Part shown: positions 16,222 through 24,251 of the stretch, one piece after another
How positions within the stretch are numbered: the first letter of the stretch is position 1
Layout: each line of letters starts with the position of its first letter
NCBI RefSeq assembly: GCF_037652055.1
Contig: NZ_JBBKAH010000002.1
Span: forward strand, 1,426,001-1,490,000
Source of the DNA: Pelagibius sp037652055
GTDB taxonomy: Bacteria > Pseudomonadota > Alphaproteobacteria > Kiloniellales > Kiloniellaceae
Direction: 5' to 3'
Length of the DNA stretch: 64,000 bases
Position numbers and translations under genes: made by a program
The notes under the pieces: model-generated
Seen by the model: only the letters and a program-made list of their open reading frames with translations
What the model was told of the DNA's origin: nothing
Databases searched by the model: none

Positions 16222-16270
16222 GAACATTGTCTTATAAAGTTAAGGGGCATGCAGCAAGAACATAGTCTTA
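16222..16270. promoter_or_regulatory. Near-identical 13-base direct repeats before the S24-like regulator gene
   Basis: GAACATTGTCTTA (16222-16234) and GAACATAGTCTTA (16258-16270) match at 12 of 13 positions, with start points 36 bases apart. On the minus strand the first copy covers TATAAG (16231-16236), a good -10 for the regulator gene. Candidate autoregulatory operator; the DUF952-pyrD genes are divergent from it. Confidence 0.45.
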
Positions 16271-16359
16271 CTGGCCTCCGCGTCGCGGGACCCGCTTTTT
16301 GCGAGCTATTTCAGAGAGGGCGCTGTTCAGCCCTGTTACTCTCGACTACTTTGGCGCCC

Positions 16360-16719
16360 ATGAATCGAGGGTTTATTTACCACATCTGCCGCAAGGACGA
16401 GTGGGCGGCGGCCGCGGCAGCCGGCCGCTATAGCGGGTCCTCGCAGGACCGGGCCGACGGCTTCATCCATTTTTCCGGCCCGGACCAGGTCGTCGCCTCG
16501 GCTGCCAAGCACCGTGCCGGCCAGGACGGACTTGTTCTACTGACGGTAGAGGCCGCGGTGTTGGGTGACGCGCTGAAGTGGGAGCCCTCGCGCGGCGGCG
16601 CGCTCTTCCCGCACCTCTATGGCGACCTGCCGGCCGACGCCGTGCGCCGGGTCGACGACCTGCCGCTTGGGGCCGACGGATACCATCGCTTTCCCGCAGG
16701 TTTTGCAGAAGAGAAATAG
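16360..16719 (+). CDS. DUF952 domain protein
   Basis: 119 residues. It begins FIYHICRKDEWAAA and contains DRADGFIHFSGPDQVVASAAKH, LLTVEAAVLGDALKWEPSRGGALFPHLYGDLP: the standard DUF952 fold, related to RNA 2'-phosphotransferase/ADP-ribosyltransferase-like domains. Function is not established. The start ATG at 16360 gives the family N-terminus; the frame is open further upstream through the regulator's control region. It lies six bases before pyrD, a pairing commonly seen in alphaproteobacteria. Confidence 0.85.
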   Translation: MNRGFIYHICRKDEWAAAAAAGRYSGSSQDRADGFIHFSGPDQVVASAAKHRAGQDGLVLLTVEAAVLGDALKWEPSRGGALFPHLYGDLPADAVRRVDDLPLGADGYHRFPAGFAEEK

Positions 16720-16725
16720 GAACCC

Positions 16726-17790
16726 TTGGACGCCTTCTCCCTGATCGGCCCGGCGTTGCGTCTGCTGGACCCGGAAGTCGCGCATAACCTGACGCTCCGG
16801 GCGCTCGAACGCGGCTTTGCGCCGCATCCCAAGACGGCCGACGATCCGGCCCTCGCCACCCGGGTCTGGGGCCTGTCCTTTGACAATCCGATCGGTCTGG
16901 CCGCCGGCTTCGACAAGGACGCGCGTGTCATGCCGGCCATGCTGGGTCTCGGCCTGGGCTTCACGGAGGTCGGCTCGGTGACGCCGCGCCCGCAGCCGGG
17001 CAATCCAAAGCCGCGCATCTTCCGCCTGCCCGAGGACGGCGCGGTGATCAACCGCCTGGGCTTCAACAATGGCGGCCTGGAGGCGGCGCGCCGCCGGTTG
17101 GAGGCTTTCCGCAAGAAGGGCAGTGCCCGCGGACCCGTCGGCGTGAACCTCGGCAAGAACAAGGACACCGCCGACGCCGCCAGCGACTACGTGCTGGGCG
17201 CGGCGGCGCTGGGGCCGCTCGCCGACTACCTGGTCGTCAACGTCTCCTCGCCGAACACGCCGGGCCTGCGCGCCCTGCAGGGCCGCGGCGAGCTGGAGGA
17301 ACTGCTCGGCCGTGTCCTCGCCGCCCTGCCGCAACCGGCGCCGCCGCTGCTGGTGAAAATCGCCCCCGACCTCACCGCGGAGGACAAGGCCGATATTGCC
17401 GCCGTCGCGCTCTCGATGAAGATCTCCGGCCTTATCGCCACCAACACCACCATCGCCCGTCCCGATGACTTGAAAGGGGCGGCGCGCGGCGAGACCGGCG
17501 GCCTCTCGGGCCGACCACTGTTCGGCCCGGCGACGGCGGTGCTGGGCGATCTCTACCGTCTCACCGAGGGCAGGATCCCCCTCATCGGTGTGGGCGGCGT
17601 CGCCTCGGGCGCCGATGCCTACCGCAAGATCCGCGCCGGTGCTTCGCTGGTCCAGCTCTACACCGGCCTCATCTACGGCGGGCCCGCCCTGGTCCCGCGC
17701 ATGAAAAGCGAGCTCGCCCGTCTGCTCCGCGAGGACGGCTTCGACAACATCGCGGCGGCCGTCGGCGCCGATCACCGCTACAGCGGATAG
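16726..17790 (+). CDS. pyrD: Dihydroorotate dehydrogenase (quinone), class 2
   Basis: 354 residues from a TTG start preceded by AGGAA. It carries the class 2 N-terminal helix (SLIGPALRLLDPEVAHNLTLRALERG) that docks to the membrane, then the FMN barrel: GLAAGFDKDARV, VGSVTPRPQPGNPKPR, INRLGFNNGG, VNVSSPNTPGLR with the catalytic serine, and GVGGVASGADAYRKIRAGASLVQLYTG. The enzyme oxidises dihydroorotate to orotate in pyrimidine synthesis and passes electrons to ubiquinone. It is co-transcribed with the DUF952 gene. Confidence 0.94.
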   Translation: MDAFSLIGPALRLLDPEVAHNLTLRALERGFAPHPKTADDPALATRVWGLSFDNPIGLAAGFDKDARVMPAMLGLGLGFTEVGSVTPRPQPGNPKPRIFRLPEDGAVINRLGFNNGGLEAARRRLEAFRKKGSARGPVGVNLGKNKDTADAASDYVLGAAALGPLADYLVVNVSSPNTPGLRALQGRGELEELLGRVLAALPQPAPPLLVKIAPDLTAEDKADIAAVALSMKISGLIATNTTIARPDDLKGAARGETGGLSGRPLFGPATAVLGDLYRLTEGRIPLIGVGGVASGADAYRKIRAGASLVQLYTGLIYGGPALVPRMKSELARLLREDGFDNIAAAVGADHRYSG

Positions 17791-17799
17791 GGCAGCGAG

Positions 17800-18147
17800 C
17801 TAGAGAATCTCGAGCACCTTTTCCGGCGGGCGGCCGAGGGCGGCCTTGGCGCCCTTCAGCACGATGGGACGCTCGATGAGGATTGGGTGCTCGACCATGG
17901 CGGCGATCAGCGCCTGGCGGCTGAGCCCCGGATCGTCGAGGCCGAGCTCCTTATAAGGCGCCTCCTTGCGGCGCATCAGGTCGCGCGGCTCCAGTTTCAA
18001 CTTCTTCAGGATGTCGTCCAGCGTCTTGGCGTCGGGGGTGTCGTTCAGGTATTCCACCACCTTGGGCTCGATACCGTGGTCCTGCAGCAGCGTCAGGGTC
18101 TGGCGGGATTTGCTGCAGCGCGGGTTGTGGTAGATGGTGACGGCCAT
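17800..18147 (-). CDS. arsC: ArsC/Spx-type arsenate reductase (glutaredoxin-dependent)
   Basis: 115 residues. YHNPRCSKSRQTLTLL carries the catalytic cysteine of the thioredoxin-fold ArsC family, and the C-terminal half has MVEHPILIERPIVLKGAKAALGRPPE, containing the ERPI arginine that stabilises the arsenylated cysteine. Length is typical. No arsR, arsB or acr3 gene is nearby, so it may be a housekeeping reductase; arsenate reduction is the family function, not shown for this gene. It is convergent with pyrD, with nine bases between. Confidence 0.88.
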   Translation of the reverse strand: MAVTIYHNPRCSKSRQTLTLLQDHGIEPKVVEYLNDTPDAKTLDDILKKLKLEPRDLMRRKEAPYKELGLDDPGLSRQALIAAMVEHPILIERPIVLKGAKAALGRPPEKVLEIL

Positions 18148-18256
18148 GGCGGCGTGCCTCCTGATTGCGGGCGGGTGTTAACGGCAGAAAAGCGCCCCCT
18201 GCCGCCGCTCGTCAAGCATCCCGACAACACTCCGTTAACCAAGTCTCAAGGCTATC

Positions 18257-18273
18257 GAGGGCAAAGTGCCCTC
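18257..18273 (+). promoter_or_regulatory. Perfect hairpin covering the ribosome binding site and start of the EAL gene
   Basis: GAGGGCA (18257-18263) pairs with TGCCCTC (18267-18273) around an AAG loop. The left arm is the Shine-Dalgarno sequence and the right arm contains part of the GTG start codon at 18266. If the start is instead ATG 18275 the hairpin ends one base before it. Confidence 0.45.
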
Positions 18274-19564
18274 TATGTTGAAACACCTCGCGATCTTCCT
18301 TTGCTACGCGGGCGGCGCCGTGGCGCTGGCGCTCTTTGCGCCGCTGTGGCTGCCGCTGACCGGCCCCGAGGCCGCGGTCGGCCTGGGCCTGGCCGCGCTG
18401 ATCGGCGGCGGCCTGCTGCACGAGGTCTATGCCCGCCTGGGCCGCGAGACCTTCCTGGTCGAAAAGCTGCTCGGCCTGCGCCAGGCGCAAGGCGAGGCGC
18501 TGGAGGAGCTCAACTGGACCCGCCGCGAGCTAGCTATCCTGCGCGAGGCGCTGGAATCCGCCGGCGGCGTGAGCCGTTCGGGCAAGAGCGTCGACGAGGT
18601 GATCTCCGAGGTGAAGGTGCTGCAGTCGTTGATCACCCGCCTTGCCAAGTCGACCAAGGCGCCGGTGCAGGATGTCGGCGCCGCGCCGTCCGGCCCGGCG
18701 ATGGGCGACCCGGCCCGCCGCCCTGCCGAGAAGTCCGTGCCGCGGCCGCTGCCGCAGGACGGCGGCAGGATCGCCGTGATGCCGGCCAACGCCAACCAGC
18801 GGCCCGGCGTGCTGCCGCCGGTCGCCGAAGGGCTCGACGAGTCGGCGGTGCTGGAGATCGCGCGCCAGGCGCTGTGCGACGACCGCATCGACCTGGTGCT
18901 GCAGCCTATCGTGCTGCTGCCGCAGAGGAAGCGGCGCTACTACGAGTGCTTCTCGCGCTTGCGCACGACCGACGGCTACATGATCCTGCCGGAGCAGTAC
19001 ATCGGCCTCGCCGAGCGGGAAGGCATCGTGGCGGCCATCGACAACATGCTGCTGATCCGCTGCATCCAGCTGGTGCGCAAGATCCAGTACCGCGAGGAAA
19101 AGCTGGACTTCTTCTGCAACATCTCCAGCCATACCCTGGGCGACGACGCCTTCTTCGGCGACTTCGTGGCCTTCCTGGAGAGCAACCGCGACCTCTCCAA
19201 GCACCTGATCTTCGAATTCTCGCAGAGCGACTACGAGGCCTGGGACTCTGGGGCCGCCCTCTACCTGCGCCGCCTTGCCGACCTCGGCTGTCGCTTCTCG
19301 CTGGACGGCGTGCACCACCTGGACATCGACGCCGATACCCTGGCCAACCGCAACTTTCGCTTCGTGAAGGTTCGGGCCGACCTGCTGCTCAGCGACCCGC
19401 GCGCGGGCGAAGCCCTGGTCGACAACCTGAAGGAGCGCGGCCTCACCATGGTGGTCGAGAAGGTCGAGGACGAGGACGCCCTCATCGAGGTCATGGAACT
19501 GGGCGTTGAGTGCGCCCAGGGCTACCTCCTGGGCGAGCCGCGCCTCGCCAAGCCGGCGGCGTAA
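18266..19564 (+). CDS. Membrane protein with coiled coil and degenerate EAL domain (TipF-like)
   Basis: 432 residues. Two hydrophobic segments (about 8-27 and 34-53) lead into a coiled coil (about 60-130) and a C-terminal EAL domain (about 190-430). EAL catalytic positions: the EAL motif reads ECF, the first glutamate being kept; N in FCNISS, E in IFEFSQ, K in FVKVRAD, VEKVE and QGYLLGEP are kept; but the DDFG metal motif reads LDGV. Loss of the second aspartate predicts no phosphodiesterase activity, though c-di-GMP binding may persist. This plan matches TipF, the Caulobacter flagellar-placement receptor; homology is my inference. GTG 18266 has the better-spaced GAGG, ATG 18275 is the alternative. 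Confidence 0.8.
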   Translation: MPSMLKHLAIFLCYAGGAVALALFAPLWLPLTGPEAAVGLGLAALIGGGLLHEVYARLGRETFLVEKLLGLRQAQGEALEELNWTRRELAILREALESAGGVSRSGKSVDEVISEVKVLQSLITRLAKSTKAPVQDVGAAPSGPAMGDPARRPAEKSVPRPLPQDGGRIAVMPANANQRPGVLPPVAEGLDESAVLEIARQALCDDRIDLVLQPIVLLPQRKRRYYECFSRLRTTDGYMILPEQYIGLAEREGIVAAIDNMLLIRCIQLVRKIQYREEKLDFFCNISSHTLGDDAFFGDFVAFLESNRDLSKHLIFEFSQSDYEAWDSGAALYLRRLADLGCRFSLDGVHHLDIDADTLANRNFRFVKVRADLLLSDPRAGEALVDNLKERGLTMVVEKVEDEDALIEVMELGVECAQGYLLGEPRLAKPAA

Positions 19565-19739
19565 CGACCCCTTTTTCCCAAAAATGTCTTGGTCCGCCCC
19601 CTGGCCGGCTGTGCTAGACCGGTCGCCGCAGCGGCGCGCCTTCGCGTGAGGCCCCTTTGGGGGAACCTTTCGCGCCGTGGGCTATTTCTGACGGCATGCC
19701 CCTTGCGCCGGCCGATCCTCTCCACAACTTTGACGGACT

Positions 19740-21326
19740 ATGACAGCTCTCGATCGACGCACCCTCCTGCAGGTCTTCCTCGCGGCGGGCGCCGCGCGCC
19801 TCGTCGGCGGCGCAGCACCGGCGGCGGCCCAGGCGAAAGGCCTCTCCTTCGGCCCCGCCGAGGCGTTTTCCTATGACTGGCTGAAGCAACACGCGCGCGA
19901 ACTGGCGGCGCGGCCCTACGAGCCGCCGCCGCGTCCCGATCCGGCCATCGTCGAGCAGATCGACTACGACGCCCACGGCAAGCTGCGTTTCCGCAAAGAC
20001 TTCGCGCTCTATCGCGAGGGCAGCTATCCGATCTCCTTCCAGCACGTCGGCCGCTTTTTCCCCAAGACCGTGCGCATGCATGCGGTTGATGGCGACACCG
20101 CGCGCGAGGTGCTCTACGACCCGACGCTATTCACCGTCACCGCCGACCACGTGGCGGCCGGGCTGGGCGAGCAGCCTTCGGCCTTCGCCGGCTTCTGGGT
20201 GCATGAACCGCCCAGCGCCGGCGACCTCGACAAGGTGGAGCCCTGGGCGACCTTCCTTGGCGCCTCTTACTTTCGCGGCGTCGGCGAGCTGGGCCAGGTC
20301 GGGCTTTCGGCGCGCGGCATCGCGCTGGCGCCCGGCGCGCCGGGACCGGAGGAGTTCCCGGATTTTACCGAGTACTGGTTCGTCCCGGCCGAAGGGCCGG
20401 ACGACCCCGTCACCGTCTACGCCCTCTTGCACGGGCCGTCCGTGGCCGGCGCCTACCGTTTCCTCCTGCGCCGCACCTCCGGCGTGGTGATGGACATCGA
20501 GGCGAACGTGCATCCGCGCCGGACCCTCGAGCGCCTGGGTCTGGCGCCGCTCACCTCGATGTTCTGGTACTCCGAGACCGCCAAGCCGACCATGGTCGAC
20601 TGGCGCCCTGAGGTGCACGATTCCGACGGCCTGGCGATCTGGACCGGCAGCGGAGAGCGCATCTGGCGGCCGCTCAACAACCCACCGCGCGTGAGCTTCT
20701 CCAGCTTCCTCGACGACAACCCGCGCGGCTTCGGGCTGTCGCAGCGCGATCGCCTCTTCGACCACTACCAGGACGGCGTGCGCTACCATCTGCGGCCCTC
20801 GGCCTGGGTCGAGCCGCTGGGTGACTGGGGCAAGGGTGTGGTGCAGCTGGTCGAGATCCCGACCGACGACGAGATCCACGACAACATCTGCGCCATGTGG
20901 ATCCCCGACGCACCGCACGGCGCCGGCAGTCACATCCAGATCGCCTACCGTCTGCACTGGCTGGCCGACGAGCCCTATCCGGGCGAGCTCGCGCGCTGCG
21001 TGGCGACCCGCCTCGGCAACGGCGGCCAGCCGGGCCAGCCGCGGCCGCAGGGCGTGCGCAAGTTCATGGTGGAGTTCCTCGGCGGCCCGCTGAAAGACCT
21101 GCCGATGGGCGTACTGCCGGAGCCGGTGCTGACGGCTTCACGCGGCGAGTTCTCCTACATCTTCACCGAGGCGGTGCCGAATGACGTGCCGGGGCACTGG
21201 CGCGCCCAGTTCGACCTCACCGTCGAAGGCGATCAGCCGGTCGACCTGCGCTGCTTCCTGCGCAACGGCGACCAGGTATTGAGCGAGACCTGGCTCTACC
21301 AGTACCACCCGCAATCCACGGTATAG
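19740..21326 (+). CDS. Periplasmic glucan biosynthesis protein, OpgG/OpgD (MdoG) family
   Basis: 528 residues. The N-terminus has a twin-arginine motif (LDRRTLLQVFLAAGAARLVGG) and an AAAQA-type cleavage site near residue 31, as in OpgD, so export is probably by Tat. The mature protein shows family segments YDWLKQHARELAARPY, SYPISFQHVGRFFPK, ASYFRGVGELGQVGLSARGIAL, TSMFWYSE and VEFLGGPL. The family shapes the backbone of osmoregulated periplasmic glucans. No opgH glucosyltransferase gene is adjacent; a HAD hydrolase gene follows. The 175 bases upstream show no clear promoter. Confidence 0.9.
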   Translation: MTALDRRTLLQVFLAAGAARLVGGAAPAAAQAKGLSFGPAEAFSYDWLKQHARELAARPYEPPPRPDPAIVEQIDYDAHGKLRFRKDFALYREGSYPISFQHVGRFFPKTVRMHAVDGDTAREVLYDPTLFTVTADHVAAGLGEQPSAFAGFWVHEPPSAGDLDKVEPWATFLGASYFRGVGELGQVGLSARGIALAPGAPGPEEFPDFTEYWFVPAEGPDDPVTVYALLHGPSVAGAYRFLLRRTSGVVMDIEANVHPRRTLERLGLAPLTSMFWYSETAKPTMVDWRPEVHDSDGLAIWTGSGERIWRPLNNPPRVSFSSFLDDNPRGFGLSQRDRLFDHYQDGVRYHLRPSAWVEPLGDWGKGVVQLVEIPTDDEIHDNICAMWIPDAPHGAGSHIQIAYRLHWLADEPYPGELARCVATRLGNGGQPGQPRPQGVRKFMVEFLGGPLKDLPMGVLPEPVLTASRGEFSYIFTEAVPNDVPGHWRAQFDLTVEGDQPVDLRCFLRNGDQVLSETWLYQYHPQSTV

Positions 21327-21457
21327 CGGCGGCGCGGAGCCCGGAGAGGGCAAGCCAGGCTCCGCATCGCTCCTTTGCATAGGGCCCCGGGCTGTGGCAG
21401 AAGAGGCGCGCAATAGCGTTCTTTTGCCTTCAAACGACCCGGAGCCCCCGGAATCCC

Positions 21458-22354
21458 ATGACATCCGATACCCCCTCGCCCGAGGTGCCGATTTACCCCG
21501 GCCTGTCGGCGGTGGCCGACCGCTACGATGCCTTCATCATCGACCTCTGGGGGGTCATGCACGACGGCCTCCAGGCGTATCCGGCGGCGGTCGATGCGCT
21601 GCGGCGGCTGCGCGAGGCGGGTAAGAAGTCGGTTGTTCTCTCCAACGCGCCGCGTCGCGCCGCGGTGATTGCCGAGCGCAATGCGGAGATCGGCATTCCC
21701 CCCGAACTGCCGGACCACCTGCTGAGTTCCGGCGAGGACGCCTGGCAACACCTGAAGACCCGGCCTGACGCCTGGTACCGGGCGCTCGGTAGCCGCTGCT
21801 ATCACCTGGGGCCGGCGCGCGACCACGGCATGCGCGAGGGGTTGGACGACATCCGCTTCGTCGAGGCGCTGGGCGAGGCCGACTTCATCCTCAACACCGG
21901 CATCCTCAACGATCACGACCAGGTTGAGACCTACCGCGCCTTCCTGGACGAGGGACTTGCCCGCAAGCTGCCGATGATCTGCGCCAATCCGGACCTCATC
22001 GTCATGCGCGGCGAGGCGATGGAGATCTGCGCCGGTGCGCTGGCCCTCGACTACGAGCAGAAGGGCGGCAACGTGCGCTGGCACGGCAAGCCTCACCCGG
22101 AGGTCTACCGCAGCTGCTTCGCCCTGCTGAAGGGCATCGACCCCACGCGCATCGCCGCCATCGGCGATTCCCTGCGCACCGACGTCGCCGGGGCCCAGGC
22201 CTCCGGCATCGGCAGTATTTTCATTGCCGGGGGCATCCACGGCGAGGAACTCGGCGTAGACAAGGACGGGGCGATCGATCGCGAGGCCTATGCCCACTTC
22301 ATGGCGGCGGCCGAATGGAAGCCCTCCGCGGTGCTGCCCTACATGCGCTGGTAG
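21458..22354 (+). CDS. HAD-superfamily hydrolase, TIGR01459 type
   Basis: 298 residues. The N-terminal nucleophile region reads AFIIDLWGVMHDG, the D-x-W-G-V form of this HAD IIA subgroup; motif II is VVLSNAPRR; the C-terminal motifs are HGKPHPEVY and IAAIGDSLRTDVAGAQASGI with the metal-binding aspartates. Cap-containing HAD IIA enzymes dephosphorylate small sugar phosphates or nucleotides; the substrate of this subgroup is unknown to me. The start has no strong ribosome binding site. It lies between the glucan gene and a cyclase gene, all on the same strand. Confidence 0.88.
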   Translation: MTSDTPSPEVPIYPGLSAVADRYDAFIIDLWGVMHDGLQAYPAAVDALRRLREAGKKSVVLSNAPRRAAVIAERNAEIGIPPELPDHLLSSGEDAWQHLKTRPDAWYRALGSRCYHLGPARDHGMREGLDDIRFVEALGEADFILNTGILNDHDQVETYRAFLDEGLARKLPMICANPDLIVMRGEAMEICAGALALDYEQKGGNVRWHGKPHPEVYRSCFALLKGIDPTRIAAIGDSLRTDVAGAQASGIGSIFIAGGIHGEELGVDKDGAIDREAYAHFMAAAEWKPSAVLPYMRW

Positions 22355-22384
22355 CGGCGCCGCGGTTGGCCGAACGGTGGGTGA

Positions 22385-24184
22385 ATGGCTGAACCGCAGA
22401 CGCGCCGCTTTCATGTCGACTTCGACTCTCCGCCGGAAGCGGTGTGGCCGATCCTGGCCGACACCGTGCGCTACAATGAAGCGGCTGGGCTGCCGCGTTA
22501 TACGGTCACCGAAACCCCGCAGGCCGACGGCACAGTGCTGTACGAGGGGCGGACCAAGATCGGTCCCTTTTCGCTCGCCTGGCGCGAGGTGCCGGCCAAT
22601 TGGGTCGGCGGCCGTTGGTTCCAGATCCGCCGCGAATTTTACAACGGCCCGTTCCAGGACCTTACGGCCCGCTTCGAGCTGACGCCGGCCGCCGGCGGAC
22701 GGACCTGTGCGGGCGATTACACCCTGAGCGCCACCCCGGCCAACCTGCTGGGTCGTCTGCTGCTGCGTACCCGCTTCCTGGAGAAGGCCGGCAAGACCTT
22801 CACGGTGCTGGCCGGCGATGCCCGGCGCTACGCGGCCGGTGCCGCGGCGGCGCCGTTCCGCTTCTCGGCGCCGAAGGCCGATCCGGCCCTGAGGCGGAAG
22901 GTCGATGCCCTGGTGGGCGAGATCGAAGCGAGCGGCCACGGTCACGGACTGGCGCGCCGCCTCGCCGACCACCTGCTGGGCGCGCAGGAGGCCGACCTGG
23001 TGCACATCCGCCCGCTGGCGCTGGCGCGCGACTGGGGCGCGGCGGAACGCGCGGTGATCGAGCTTTGCCTGCAGGCGGTGCGCGCCGGCCTGCTGACCAT
23101 GCGCTGGGATTTGCTGTGCCCGCGCTGCCGCGTCGCCAAGGCCGCCGTGCACGCGCTCGACCAGTTGCCCAAAGGGGCGCACTGCGCCACCTGCAACATC
23201 GACTACGAGCGGGACTTCTCGCGCAACGTCGAACTCAGCTTCCAGCCGGCGCCGACGGTGCGCGCGCTGGGGACGGGCGAGCACTGCCTCTTTGGCCCGA
23301 TGTCGACGCCGCACATCCGACTGCAGATCATCCTGCAGCCGGGCGAGCGCCGGGCCGAGCCCTGCGCGCTGCCGCCCGGCAGCTACAGGCTGCGCAGTCT
23401 GGAGGCCGGGCCGGAAGCGGAAGTGACGCTGGCGGCGGGCGAAGCCCTGCCGGAAATCGTGCTGAGCGGGGAGGCCGTGAGCCTCGGTCCGGCGGGCGAA
23501 GCGGACAAGGTGGTGCTGCGCAACGCATCGCCGCGGCCGGTGACCGCCATCGTCGAAGAGCGGCCCTGGCTGCGCGACGCGCTGACCGCCGATCGGGTGA
23601 CCGCGCTGCAGGCCTTTCGCGATCTCTTTTCTGACCAGGTGCTGCGGCCCGGCGACGAGGTGGCGGTGGCGCGCGTCGCGCTGCTGTTCACCGACCTCAG
23701 GCGCTCGACCGAACTCTACGGCAACATTGGCGATGCCGCCGCCTATCAACTGGTGCGCGATCACTTTGCCTTTCTCGGCGCCATCGTGCGGCGCCACGAC
23801 GGCGCGCTGGTGAAGACCATCGGCGATGCCATCATGGCGGCCTTCACCAAGCCCGCCGACGCGCTGGCCGCCGCGCTCGACATCCAGCGCGAACTCGGCA
23901 GCTTCAATGCCGCCGGGCAGCGCCCGCTCACCATCAAGCTCGGCCTGCACGAGGGGCCCTGCATCGCCGTTACCTTGAACGGGCGGCTCGACTACTTCGG
24001 CACCACCGTGAATATGGCGGCGCGCCTGCAGGGCCAGAGCCAGGGCGGGGACGTCGTGCTGTCCGAAGCCGCGGCGGAAGATCCCGATGTGGCGGCGCTG
24101 CTGGCGGGTTTCGAGGTGGGCGCCGAGACGACCGCCCTGAAGGGCTTCGATACGCCGGTGGCCTTTCGCCGAGTTCGCCTGTAG
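22385..24184 (+). CDS. SRPBCC - zinc ribbon - class III adenylate cyclase fusion
   Basis: 599 residues. Residues 1-150 resemble a SRPBCC/START-like ligand pocket (RRFHVDFDSPPEAVWPILADT). A middle region (about 160-410) includes a zinc ribbon, CPRC near 245 and CATC near 267, as in DUF5939-type cyclases. The catalytic domain (about 430-590) keeps both metal aspartates (LFTDLRRSTELY, IGDAIMAAF), the substrate lysine before GDA (KTIGDA), and the NMAARL transition-state asparagine and arginine. It should make cAMP. No membrane segment is seen, so it is a soluble cyclase probably gated by a hydrophobic ligand. Confidence 0.85.
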   Translation: MAEPQTRRFHVDFDSPPEAVWPILADTVRYNEAAGLPRYTVTETPQADGTVLYEGRTKIGPFSLAWREVPANWVGGRWFQIRREFYNGPFQDLTARFELTPAAGGRTCAGDYTLSATPANLLGRLLLRTRFLEKAGKTFTVLAGDARRYAAGAAAAPFRFSAPKADPALRRKVDALVGEIEASGHGHGLARRLADHLLGAQEADLVHIRPLALARDWGAAERAVIELCLQAVRAGLLTMRWDLLCPRCRVAKAAVHALDQLPKGAHCATCNIDYERDFSRNVELSFQPAPTVRALGTGEHCLFGPMSTPHIRLQIILQPGERRAEPCALPPGSYRLRSLEAGPEAEVTLAAGEALPEIVLSGEAVSLGPAGEADKVVLRNASPRPVTAIVEERPWLRDALTADRVTALQAFRDLFSDQVLRPGDEVAVARVALLFTDLRRSTELYGNIGDAAAYQLVRDHFAFLGAIVRRHDGALVKTIGDAIMAAFTKPADALAAALDIQRELGSFNAAGQRPLTIKLGLHEGPCIAVTLNGRLDYFGTTVNMAARLQGQSQGGDVVLSEAAAEDPDVAALLAGFEVGAETTALKGFDTPVAFRRVRL

Positions 24185-24211
24185 GGAACTGCAGCCGGGC
24201 GCATGCTGCGC

Positions 24212-24217
24212 TATAAT
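24212..24217 (+). promoter_or_regulatory. Perfect -10 hexamer before the histidine phosphatase gene
   Basis: TATAAT at 24212-24217 is an exact -10 match. The -35 is poor. Transcription would begin about 24224-24225, exactly at an in-frame ATG (24225), while the better ribosome-bound start is at 24252. Confidence 0.5.
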
Positions 24218-24251
24218 AACTCCAATGCGGAACGATATCGGGGGAAGCGTC

